This document shows positions 27,284-34,534 of a stretch of 64,000 bases of DNA, piece after piece (within the stretch, counting starts at the first letter, position 1; each line of letters opens with the position of its first letter). Under the pieces are notes generated by a model. It saw only the letters and a list, made by a program, of their open reading frames with translations, did not search any database and was not told where the DNA came from. Source of the DNA: an uncultured Eubacterium sp. (GTDB taxonomy: Bacteria > Bacillota > Clostridia > Lachnospirales > Lachnospiraceae); NCBI GenBank assembly GCA_910584795.1, contig CAJUBZ010000003.1:70330-134329 (forward strand). Direction: 5' to 3'. The position numbers and the translations under genes are program-made.

Positions 27284-28228
27284 ATGGCAAAACGAGTAGG
27301 GTTGAGTATTTATGGACTGTCATTGTATGATGGAGAAAAGAAAATTAATTTAAATAACGTTAAGGATTCAAAGAGTATAGTCCAACTTATTAAAGAACAT
27401 ATTGATGATAATGGACAAGATTATGACAATGATATTGCGAGAGAAAGAGTGTCAACATTTACTGATGTAGAATATGAAGAAGTAAAAGTAGATAACAAGA
27501 AAGAATATAGCATTATTTATGGATTGTTAAAGACAGGAGAATATGGAGTTCAGTCAGAGTTGTTTGATGTTCATGATAAGTCTGTTTATAATAAAAAAAC
27601 GACACAAGCAGAGATTAATCCATTTGGTTTTTGTATTGCATTGGCAAAAGGAGACAAAACTAAGGCAGTTGTTATTCTTCAAACGTTTGGAAATCTTGGT
27701 ATAAAAACTGTTTTCCGCCAATATCTTGAAAAATGGAAGAAATTTAATAAATTGGATTATGGTATAATGATGGATGCTCTGTATCCGATACAATATATTA
27801 GGAGAGTTTTGCATAGTGGAATACTTCAAAAAATAAGAATGATTAAGTATGAAGTTCCAGAGGATGTATCTAATCGATTGCACATAGATAATGGTGTAAA
27901 AATGAAAGAAGAGAGAATTTTATATAAACCTTCTGGATTTATTAGAAATAACATTAAAAAGATTGAAGAGTTTTTTAGTGGTCAAAGATCTAGTACTCAA
28001 ATAGTAGAAATTCCTGATTTTGATTTTGATCAATTAAAATTTGAGTTTTCATTGAATGGAAAAAGTAAAACTATAAATTTTGATAATACACAAAATTTAA
28101 GAGTAAATGAAGATATTACTGATCATGTTACAATGGATAATGGAAATCCAACTTTTCAATCTTTAAAAGTATGTTTGATTGATACAGCATACGAGTATTT
28201 AAAACTAACTGGGTTTGTAGTAGATTAG
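27284..28228 (+). CDS. Cytosolic protein, RexA-like in layout (candidate abortive-infection sensor)
   Basis: 314 residues, no signal or membrane segment. No family recognised with certainty. The middle (about 115-200: NPFGFCIALAKGDKTKAVV... then FRQYL... then a basic RRVLHSG region) lines up by eye with the GF-x-GD-x-FG-x-DF region of lambda RexA, and both proteins end in a helical, charged stretch after an N-x-D/E region. Start ATG with GGAGGG upstream. It is 17 bp upstream of a multi-pass membrane gene and behind a LexA-box promoter, the same pairing (cytosolic sensor plus membrane effector) as RexA/RexB. Alternative: an unrelated SOS-regulated effector. Confidence 0.5.
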   Translation: MAKRVGLSIYGLSLYDGEKKINLNNVKDSKSIVQLIKEHIDDNGQDYDNDIARERVSTFTDVEYEEVKVDNKKEYSIIYGLLKTGEYGVQSELFDVHDKSVYNKKTTQAEINPFGFCIALAKGDKTKAVVILQTFGNLGIKTVFRQYLEKWKKFNKLDYGIMMDALYPIQYIRRVLHSGILQKIRMIKYEVPEDVSNRLHIDNGVKMKEERILYKPSGFIRNNIKKIEEFFSGQRSSTQIVEIPDFDFDQLKFEFSLNGKSKTINFDNTQNLRVNEDITDHVTMDNGNPTFQSLKVCLIDTAYEYLKLTGFVVD

Positions 28229-28245
28229 AAAAGAGGTGGTTAATT

Positions 28246-28836
28246 ATGATTAATACGGTTATTTCGAATATGAAATATGTAATCTTGATAGTCTCAATTG
28301 TCATAATATTAATAGGAAAGATAGGGGCAAAGTTAGATTATTTATCGATAAAAGAGATTATAATTAATCACATTAAATGTTTTAAAACTAATGATAATTC
28401 AAGGTGGTTATGGTTACCGATATTGAATTATAATTTGGTTCCAATTTTATTGGGGATATCCGCAACACTTTTTAAAGAAATTAATACAGAAATAATAAAT
28501 ATTATTACAGTTATTATGAGCATTCTGACAGCAATGTTATTTACAACGCTAACAATGGTTATTGATATGAAGGCAAAGATAAACAGTAATAATAGTTATT
28601 ATAGGACAGAGTACGAGATATCAAAAAAGGCTATAATTGAGACATATTATACAGTAATGTATGAGATAGTAATTAGCATTATTATATTAATTGCTTGTTT
28701 ATTATGCATTTATATAGAAAAATTTTATTTTGTATTTAGTTTAATCATTTATAGTTTATCATTTTTGCTATTATTCAATTTATTTATGATTATAAAAAGA
28801 TTGTTTAAAGTAATTAATACTAATATAAATAAGTAA
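28246..28836 (+). CDS. Five-pass membrane protein, RexB-like partner candidate
   Basis: 196 residues with about five hydrophobic segments (near residues 10-30, 50-75, 80-105, 135-160 and 162-188) and Lys-rich connecting loops. No family recognised. GAGGTGG precedes the ATG, 17 bp after the cytosolic gene, so the pair is one operon ended by a terminator. By analogy with RexB it could be an ion channel opened by its partner. This is inferred from gene pairing only. Confidence 0.5.
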   Translation: MINTVISNMKYVILIVSIVIILIGKIGAKLDYLSIKEIIINHIKCFKTNDNSRWLWLPILNYNLVPILLGISATLFKEINTEIINIITVIMSILTAMLFTTLTMVIDMKAKINSNNSYYRTEYEISKKAIIETYYTVMYEIVISIIILIACLLCIYIEKFYFVFSLIIYSLSFLLLFNLFMIIKRLFKVINTNINK

Positions 28837-28843
28837 AGTAATA

Positions 28844-28867
28844 AAAAGCACCTTTGGGTGCTTTTTT
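28844..28867 (+). terminator. Terminator of the two-gene SOS operon
   Basis: AAAGCACC/GGGTGCTTT stem with a short loop, followed by a T-run. Confidence 0.85.
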
Positions 28868-28928
28868 ATATGGAGAAATTGAAAATAGGAGGAGTATAAA
28901 AAAGAGTTGGATATATTTGTCAGTAGCC

Positions 28929-28995
28929 CTGGCAGGGTTTAAAACTAATCCCCTATAATTTCATACTCAATTAGTTTTATAAAATACCCTGCCAG
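28929..28995. repeat. Interrupted inverted repeat
   Basis: CTGGCAGGGT (28929-28938) pairs with ACCCTGCCAG (28986-28995); inside, AAAACTAAT (28941-28949) pairs with ATTAGTTTT (28970-28978). There is no ORF here. It sits between convergent operons; function unknown. Confidence 0.5.
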
Positions 28996-29035
28996 ATTAA
29001 ATAAATTATCGGAAAATATAGAAAATTCAAATAGG

Positions 29036-29065
29036 ATAAAAAAAGAGTTCCATATAGGAACTCTT
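29036..29065 (-). terminator. Terminator of the reverse-strand mini-operon
   Basis: AAGAGTTCC/GGAACTCTT around a 5-base loop. On the reverse strand the stem is followed by a run of T. Confidence 0.8.
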
Positions 29066-29099
29066 AGTGACACTAAATATTTTATAGTTATCTGTTATA

Positions 29100-29252
29100 T
29101 TATTTATGTATTGATATTTTTAAAAATTTTGTTTTAATAATAATTTTCTTTGCATCAGCCATATGTGGCATTTTAAGTAAAAAATAAACATTTAATGTAC
29201 ATACAAAAGTTGCGATAGTAATTAATAAAATAATTAGTGTTATTTTTAACAT
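29100..29252 (-). CDS. 50-residue single-pass membrane protein
   Basis: Perfect AGGAGG site 6 bases before the ATG; 50 codons. Residues 2-26 (LKITLIILLITIATFVCTLNVYFLL) form a membrane segment, followed by a Lys-rich tail. Ten bp downstream of the 91-residue gene and ahead of a terminator, so a two-gene operon. Unrecognised; the size and shape suit a toxin, holin-like peptide or sensor partner. Confidence 0.6.
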   Translation of the reverse strand: MLKITLIILLITIATFVCTLNVYFLLKMPHMADAKKIIIKTKFLKISIHK

Positions 29253-29262
29253 AAGCTACCTC

Positions 29263-29535
29263 CTAATCTAAGTAAGTGTCACTTTGATTAGGCCAAATAA
29301 AAGTATTTAGTGATGTATGCTTATTTATATTACAAAAGACATATCCAAATAATGATTTATGGGATATTGCTTGTAAAAATATAATAAAAAATTTATGATA
29401 AAGAGCATTAATAACCAGTTCATGTAATGGTTCATGGACAATATCATTTAATAATTTTTCTATTCTAGATTCAGAATTAGAACTTTTATTATATTTTTTA
29501 TATTTAACAAGAAATAAATCAAAAAATATAATCAT
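29263..29535 (-). CDS. Hypothetical protein, 90 residues
   Basis: Reverse-strand gene starting at ATG 29535 (AAGGAG 8 bases upstream; the adjoining GTG at 29538 is also possible). Hydrophobic N-terminus (MIIFFDLFLV), a charged SSNSESRIEKLL stretch and an aromatic-rich middle. No family recognised. First gene of a two-gene operon with the 50-residue membrane protein. Confidence 0.55.
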   Translation of the reverse strand: MIIFFDLFLVKYKKYNKSSNSESRIEKLLNDIVHEPLHELVINALYHKFFIIFLQAISHKSLFGYVFCNINKHTSLNTFIWPNQSDTYLD

Positions 29536-29601
29536 CACTAAAACTCCTTATATAATAAATTTAGGTTGATAAAGTAAAGAAAAAATTATAGCGATATGAT
29601 T

Positions 29602-29634
29602 AAGAGAAACTGGATAAGCTGGTTTCTCTTTTTT
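29602..29634 (+). terminator. Terminator or attenuator before the pilin gene
   Basis: AAGAGAAAC/GTTTCTCTT stem with T-run, 40 bases upstream of the pilin start. With no forward gene ahead of it, it may act as an attenuator in the pilin leader. Confidence 0.6.
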
Positions 29635-29673
29635 ATATAAAATTCTGTAAAAAAATTTAGGAGGATAATGAAA

Positions 29674-31617
29674 ATGAAAAGAAACAGAATTATTACAGCA
29701 GTATTGAGTTTGACAATGATATTATCATTAGTTTTAAGCTCAGTAGTATTTGCCGTAGATTACGGCGTTGACACAATGGACACTATTAACAGGGATGCAA
29801 AGGGAAGTATTACAATTCATAAGTATGACCTTACTGCAGCAAACAATGCAAATGTTGATACAACCGGTCTTACAGCAAATGGTAAAACTGATGATTCAGC
29901 AGAGGAAATGCTGAAAGATTATGCCATCAAAGGTGTTGAGTTCACTTACCTTAAAGTTGGTGGTGTGATTCAGGATTCAGATGCCGGCACTGTGAAACTT
30001 TTGTATGAGATTCCCAAAGCCCTGCAGATTATCATCGGGTTAACAGAGGAGAGTGCGAAAGTAATTGAGAGTAAAGATTATTATACGAGCAATCAGATTA
30101 ATGATGCTTTGGCAGCTTCGTTGCTTGATAATACAGCTACAAAGAACAAGCTGGAAGAGTATATTACATCCGGTACAGCGCTAAACCTTACAGATACCAA
30201 CGGAGTAACAACAAAGACAGATTTAGATCTTGGTTTATATCTGATTGTTGAGACAAAGGTTCCCGAAGATGTTGTATCAACAACAGATCCGTTTTTTGTG
30301 CAACTGCCTATGACTGATGCAGAAGGAGAAAGCTGGTTTTATGATGTGGTACTATATCCAAAGAACCAGACTGGAAATCCTACACTAGAAAAGAAAGTAA
30401 GAAACAATCCTAATACGGAAAATATAATTACAGACTTAGATAAAGAGACGTTCGTATCGGAAAGAGATGAGTATAAATATCAGGATACTGTAACAGCGAG
30501 TGAAGGTGAAGATTTAGACTATTATCTTTTATCTAAACTGCCTCATATCACATCCAGTGCAACATATCTTAAGGTTTATACCTTTAAAGATACAATGTCT
30601 AAAGGAATTACTTACAAAAAAGATACAGTTATTGCAATTTATGATGGTATAGATACAGTAAAACAGACGAATGTAAATAATGTAAAGGAAAGTGGCGCTG
30701 TTGCTGTATGGGAAGAAAGCGATGGCAGATTCAGAACTGTGTATGATAATGAAAATAATACAATGGAAGTTGTATTCACAGCAGAAGGTTTAAAAGATAT
30801 CAACACAAAGTATTCTGATAAATATATTGCAGTATACTATACAGCTAAAGTAAACAGTGATGATTCAGTTCTTACAGGAGATAAGGGTAATCCGAATGAT
30901 GTTACTCTTACTTGGAAAAGAACTAGTGAAGAATATTATGACATATTAACAGATGAGTGTATTGTGTATACATATGATTTTGACATAACAAAAGAGTTTG
31001 CTGATAGTAAGGGAGACTCCACTAAAGTTAAATTTGCAGTAAAGAATACAACAGATGGAAACTATGTCGTGGCTTCAGGAACAGAAGGTGTGTATTATGT
31101 AACAGGAAGAACAGATACTATGGATGATGCAACTATTTTTAGTCCTGCATCAGATGGAACATTAAAAATCAGCGGTATTGAAGCTGACACATATGCAATT
31201 ACTGAAACTGCAACGGATAAGGGATATAATTTATTAAAAGATTCTATAATTGTTAATATTAATGCTACGACGGCTACCATCACTCCAACGAAAGCAAATA
31301 TTACAGGAACACAGAGCAAGAAGGAAGTAAGCGTTGCAAATGACGGTGTAATACAGGGATTAGAATTGAAAGATACAGTAACCGTTGAAACAAACGCCGC
31401 CAGTGCAACAGTAGATGGCAAAAATTCAAATATGAAGGCTAGTGAAACAGATGCAGATTCTACAAACGCTTCTGTAGTTATTAAAGTAATCAATGAAAAA
31501 TCTTTTAATATTCCGCAGACAGGTAGAGCCGGGATTTATATAATGACAGTTTTCGGTGCATTATTGCTTGTGTTCGGTATATCAAGAATGGGGAAAAAAG
31601 AAAAAGTTACAGAGTAA
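29674..31617 (+). CDS. LPXTG-type major pilin (SpaA/FimA-like backbone)
   Basis: About 647 residues. AGGAGG lies 9 bases before the ATG at 29674; an ATG 6 bases earlier (29668) is too close to it. Signal peptide (1-28, ending VFAVD). Pilin motif YPKN (VVLYPKNQ), whose Lys joins subunits, at about residue 231. E-box-like stretches (LYLIVETKVPED, TYAITETATDKGYN) belong to Cna-B/isopeptide domains. Sorting signal IPQTG, then a hydrophobic segment and a basic tail in the last 35 residues. Polymerised by the class C sortase encoded 4 bases downstream. Surface pili on a conjugative element could aid mating contact or host adhesion. Confidence 0.9.
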   Translation: MKRNRIITAVLSLTMILSLVLSSVVFAVDYGVDTMDTINRDAKGSITIHKYDLTAANNANVDTTGLTANGKTDDSAEEMLKDYAIKGVEFTYLKVGGVIQDSDAGTVKLLYEIPKALQIIIGLTEESAKVIESKDYYTSNQINDALAASLLDNTATKNKLEEYITSGTALNLTDTNGVTTKTDLDLGLYLIVETKVPEDVVSTTDPFFVQLPMTDAEGESWFYDVVLYPKNQTGNPTLEKKVRNNPNTENIITDLDKETFVSERDEYKYQDTVTASEGEDLDYYLLSKLPHITSSATYLKVYTFKDTMSKGITYKKDTVIAIYDGIDTVKQTNVNNVKESGAVAVWEESDGRFRTVYDNENNTMEVVFTAEGLKDINTKYSDKYIAVYYTAKVNSDDSVLTGDKGNPNDVTLTWKRTSEEYYDILTDECIVYTYDFDITKEFADSKGDSTKVKFAVKNTTDGNYVVASGTEGVYYVTGRTDTMDDATIFSPASDGTLKISGIEADTYAITETATDKGYNLLKDSIIVNINATTATITPTKANITGTQSKKEVSVANDGVIQGLELKDTVTVETNAASATVDGKNSNMKASETDADSTNASVVIKVINEKSFNIPQTGRAGIYIMTVFGALLLVFGISRMGKKEKVTE

Positions 31618-31621
31618 GTTA

Positions 31622-32476
31622 ATGAGATTTAAAAAAATAATGACCATTATAATTATTGTTATGGGGATGGGGTTGATATCCTATCCCTATATCAGTAATT
31701 ATATCTATGAAAACAGTGCAAAATCAACAATTAGTTCATTTGAAGAAAAAGTCGGTAAATTAAGTAAAAGCACAATAAAAAGTGAAATTGAGTTGGCAAA
31801 GAAATATAATATAAAATTAAGAGAAAAAGGTAAGGTATTTACGGATCCGTTTGCTGCAGCTAAAGATCAGTTGAATGCAACCTATTTTGAGATTTTAAGT
31901 ATAAATAAAGAAGGCTTGATGGGATATATAGAGATTCCAACTATAGATACAAAGCTTCCAATCTATCATTCTTCAACAACTGAAGTACTTGAAAAAGGAG
32001 CCGGACATTTACAGGGTTCGTCACTTCCGATTGGAGGAAAAGGAACTCATGCAGTTATAACAGGACATACTGGTCTTAACAATGCAAAAATGTTTACAGA
32101 TTTAACACAGATGGAAGTGGATGACTATTTTTATATCCACGTGCTGAATAGAACGCTTGCCTACAGGGTGTATGATATTGATATTATTGAGCCTGACGAT
32201 ATCAGCAGATTATCAATCATAAATGGGAAAGATTATATTACACTCATCACATGTACACCATATGGAGTGAATTCACACCGGTTACTGGTAATGGGAGAAA
32301 GGGCAAAGACAGATAAAATCCCTCAAAAAATAGACAAAAAACATTATATATCGCAGTGGCAGACAGACTATTTAAAAAGTATTTTAATTGGTTTATTTGT
32401 ATCTCTTGTATTTATAATATGTTGCTTAGTACGAAAAAAATTTCGTAAGAAAAAGGATTTAGAGATGTATAAATAA
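31622..32476 (+). CDS. Class C (pilus-assembly) sortase
   Basis: 284 residues from the ATG at 31622, 4 bases after the pilin stop. N-terminal membrane segment (5-25), a lid with the DPF motif (FTDPFAAA) typical of class C, catalytic His in ITGHTGL, Cys in TLITCTPYG and Arg in NSHRLL, and a C-terminal membrane segment. It cross-links pilins into a fibre. No adequate ribosome site of its own is visible, so translational coupling to the pilin is likely. Confidence 0.92.
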   Translation: MRFKKIMTIIIIVMGMGLISYPYISNYIYENSAKSTISSFEEKVGKLSKSTIKSEIELAKKYNIKLREKGKVFTDPFAAAKDQLNATYFEILSINKEGLMGYIEIPTIDTKLPIYHSSTTEVLEKGAGHLQGSSLPIGGKGTHAVITGHTGLNNAKMFTDLTQMEVDDYFYIHVLNRTLAYRVYDIDIIEPDDISRLSIINGKDYITLITCTPYGVNSHRLLVMGERAKTDKIPQKIDKKHYISQWQTDYLKSILIGLFVSLVFIICCLVRKKFRKKKDLEMYK

Positions 32477-32490
32477 TTATTTATCAAATA

Positions 32491-32519
32491 TTGCATCTTA
32501 TGACAGTAATTGCTATAAT
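32491..32519 (+). promoter_or_regulatory. Promoter of toxin copy 1
   Basis: TTGCAT, 17-base spacer, TATAAT. The transcript would carry a structured leader with a GCCCTC/GAGGGC hairpin before the toxin ORF. Confidence 0.65.
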
Positions 32520-32610
32520 TTTCTCAGGTGTTACCATAACGGTAGGCGGTTAGCCCTCACACAAGAGGGCAACATTGCTCTCTTAGTGTAAACGAAAGGG
32601 GGTGATGCTA

Positions 32611-32691
32611 ATGAATACATATGAAACATTAATGATAACATTAACATTCATGTCTATTATAATTGCTGTATATAACAGCACAAAAAAATAA
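32611..32691 (+). CDS. Type I holin-like toxin, 26 residues, copy 1
   Basis: MNTYETLMITLTF then a hydrophobic stretch to YNSTKK. The M-x-T-Y-E-x-L start followed by one membrane segment and a basic end is the signature of the small Firmicutes holin-like type I toxins. AAAGGGGGTG lies just upstream. A convergent promoter on the other strand would make an antisense RNA over its 3' end. Expected to damage the membrane when unrepressed and so stabilise the element. Confidence 0.8.
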   Translation: MNTYETLMITLTFMSIIIAVYNSTKK

Positions 32692-32726
32692 CCGCCCACA
32701 GTCCTGAGAAAACTTAAGCGGTTATT
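32687..32726. terminator. Shared terminator of toxin and antisense RNA, copy 1
   Basis: AATAACCGC/GCGGTTATT stem with T-runs on both strands, overlapping the toxin stop codon. Confidence 0.8.
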
Positions 32727-32777
32727 TTTATAACTTATAAAGTTTGGGCTAACCGTCTATCGGTAGCACCTTTTGTA
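32690..32777 (-). ncRNA. Antisense antitoxin RNA, copy 1
   Basis: Reverse-strand promoter TTGACA (32811-32806), 17-base spacer, TAATAT (32788-32783). The RNA would run about 90 bases to the shared terminator and overlap the toxin mRNA 3' end. The same arrangement is repeated in copy 2. Transcription is inferred from the promoter and terminator. Confidence 0.65.
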
Positions 32778-33070
32778 CTTATATATTATCATTAGTTACT
32801 TTATATGTCAAATAAACTAAAAGATGAAACAGCATAAATATTAGAAAAAAAAGAGACTAGTTATAGAACCATTCTCTCTTTCTATTACCGTTTTACATAC
32901 GATCCAAACGGTTTTTAAACTCATTTAACCCCGCTAGAAACTATAACATTGTTTTTACTATATCACAACAATTTTCTTTCGACTTGTTTCGGCATTTTTA
33001 GTCGAATATAAGGGTAAAATAAAATTAAAAAGTATCATCTACATACAAGTGTTAAAATATAAAGTATGTT

Positions 33071-33100
33071 AAAGAGTAGATTTTATATCTGCTCTTTTTC
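33071..33100 (+). terminator. Hairpin with T-run upstream of the transglutaminase gene
   Basis: AAAGAGTAGA pairs with TCTGCTCTTT, then a T-run. No gene lies in 32830-33202; this hairpin and short inverted repeats are all that is seen there. Confidence 0.55.
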
Positions 33101-33202
33101 TTTTGAAAGAATGTTACAAGAAATTAAAAAGTAACCCAAAGTAACCTGTACATACATTTGATGAAATGTTAGAATATAATTATATTGATGGAGGGAAAAG
33201 TT

Positions 33203-34372
33203 ATGAAGAAATCGATTAGAAAAATACTGGTAACTGCATTATTTGTTTTTTCAATATCACTGTTGATAACGGATGCAGCACAGGCAAAGCCAAAATTTAG
33301 TAAGTCTACAAAAACAATCACAATCAGGAAAACATATACATTAAAAATTAAAGGTATAAAAACAAAGAACATAAAGAAAGTTACGTTCAAGGCAAGTAAT
33401 AAGAAAGTCATTTCAGTTAAAAAACTTTCAAACAAAGCTGTGAAAGTAATTGCAAGGAAAAAAGGACAGACGATAGTAAAGGCAGTAGTCAAGTGCAAGA
33501 AAAAAGTAAATGGTAAAAAGAAACTTATATTAAAATGCCGTATTAAAGTTGTAAATAAAAAAGTTGGCGATAAGAAAGATTCTGACAAAAAGAACGAGGA
33601 AAACAATGATAACAACAATATTGTAGATGATACCGGTAATAATGGTGGGAATACAGGTAAGGCAGAATATACTGTAGAAAAAATTTTAGAGCAGGATCCA
33701 GAGCGTTTTCAAAAAATTAACGATTATACGATATATGAAGCTGGAGACGAATATGCTTATGGTTTTATAACATCACCATTCTGGCACACTGTTGATTGGG
33801 CTACAAAGAAGCAGTATGATGAAATCATGGCAGAAGTAAAACGTATTGTTGAGGCAGTTCATATTTCAGATGGCATGACAGATCAGGAAAAGGCGTGGAG
33901 ATTAGGAAGATACCTTGTAAAAAACATTAAGTATGAGTTGTCTACACATGAACAGCATATTTATGGAACTCTTTTTAATAAAAAAACAGTTTGTGCAGGT
34001 TATTCCAAAACATTTGCTCTGTTGTGCAGATATGCAGGGCTGGAGTGTGACTATATGCAGTCAGATGAAATTGGCAACCATGCATGGAACATCATCAAAC
34101 TTCGTGATTATTGGTATGTGGTGGATTTGACAGATGCTTACTTTTGCTTTTGTACAAGTCTTGGAGATTATGATAAACATTATATTACAATACCATTTTT
34201 TAGAGAGTGGGAGTATGTAGATAAAACTTTAAGAGAACATATGGATTGGTTATATCTTACAGAAGAGTATGTATCCACTCATCCCATTGACACGATGGGT
34301 TATTACTTACGTTGTCAAGAGAGGGGAATTGAAGCTTTTACTGGAAAAGAACTATATTCTTTACCTGAATAA
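33203..34372 (+). CDS. Secreted transglutaminase-like protein with Ig-like domain
   Basis: 389 residues from the ATG at 33203 (GGAGGG 7 bases upstream; an ATG at 33188 overlaps that site). Signal peptide (1-30, AQA-K), a Lys-rich Big2-like domain (30-120), an Asn/Asp-rich linker, then a transglutaminase-fold domain (about 160-340) with Cys in TVCAGYSK, His in GNHAWN and Asp in VVDLTDAY. The triad is intact. Proteins of this type cross-link, cleave or modify surface proteins; the target is unknown. It heads the adhesin module inside the inverted toxin-antitoxin copies. Confidence 0.85.
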   Translation: MKKSIRKILVTALFVFSISLLITDAAQAKPKFSKSTKTITIRKTYTLKIKGIKTKNIKKVTFKASNKKVISVKKLSNKAVKVIARKKGQTIVKAVVKCKKKVNGKKKLILKCRIKVVNKKVGDKKDSDKKNEENNDNNNIVDDTGNNGGNTGKAEYTVEKILEQDPERFQKINDYTIYEAGDEYAYGFITSPFWHTVDWATKKQYDEIMAEVKRIVEAVHISDGMTDQEKAWRLGRYLVKNIKYELSTHEQHIYGTLFNKKTVCAGYSKTFALLCRYAGLECDYMQSDEIGNHAWNIIKLRDYWYVVDLTDAYFCFCTSLGDYDKHYITIPFFREWEYVDKTLREHMDWLYLTEEYVSTHPIDTMGYYLRCQERGIEAFTGKELYSLPE

Positions 34373-34396
34373 CTATAATTAATTAAATAACACCTA

Positions 34397-34431
34397 AAAA
34401 GCAGTTTATACGTAGAGTATGGCTGCTTTTT
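34397..34431 (+). terminator. Terminator after the transglutaminase-like gene
   Basis: AAAAGCAG pairs with CTGCTTTT with a partly paired interior, then a T-run. Confidence 0.7.
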
Positions 34432-34468
34432 TAGTGTAAATAAATATGTATAAACGGAAGGAGGATAT

Positions 34469-34480
34469 ATGAAAACTTAG
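34469..34480 (+). other. Three-codon ORF behind a perfect ribosome site
   Basis: AAGGAGG (34458-34464), then ATG AAA ACT TAG. Either a minimal leader or the scar of a deleted gene 5' end, 54 bases before the adhesin start. Confidence 0.3.
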
Positions 34481-34534
34481 ATCAGTACCAGGAAAACAAC
34501 AAAATAAAAAGAAATTTAGGAGGAAAAAAGAAAT

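Larger units (their letters stand above)
32526..32790. repeat. Inverted-repeat copy 1 (type I toxin-antitoxin locus)
   Basis: The segment around the toxin gene recurs in opposite orientation at about 39760-40005, with the leader GGTAGGCGGTTAGCCCTCACA and most of the toxin gene conserved. The two copies face each other across 7 kb carrying the transglutaminase, thioester adhesin and class B sortase genes. Confidence 0.75.

Noticed and set aside
33169..33618. 149-codon hydrophobic reverse-strand frame
   Set aside because: Complement of the Lys-rich Ig-like domain; AAA-rich codons read as Phe on the other strand.
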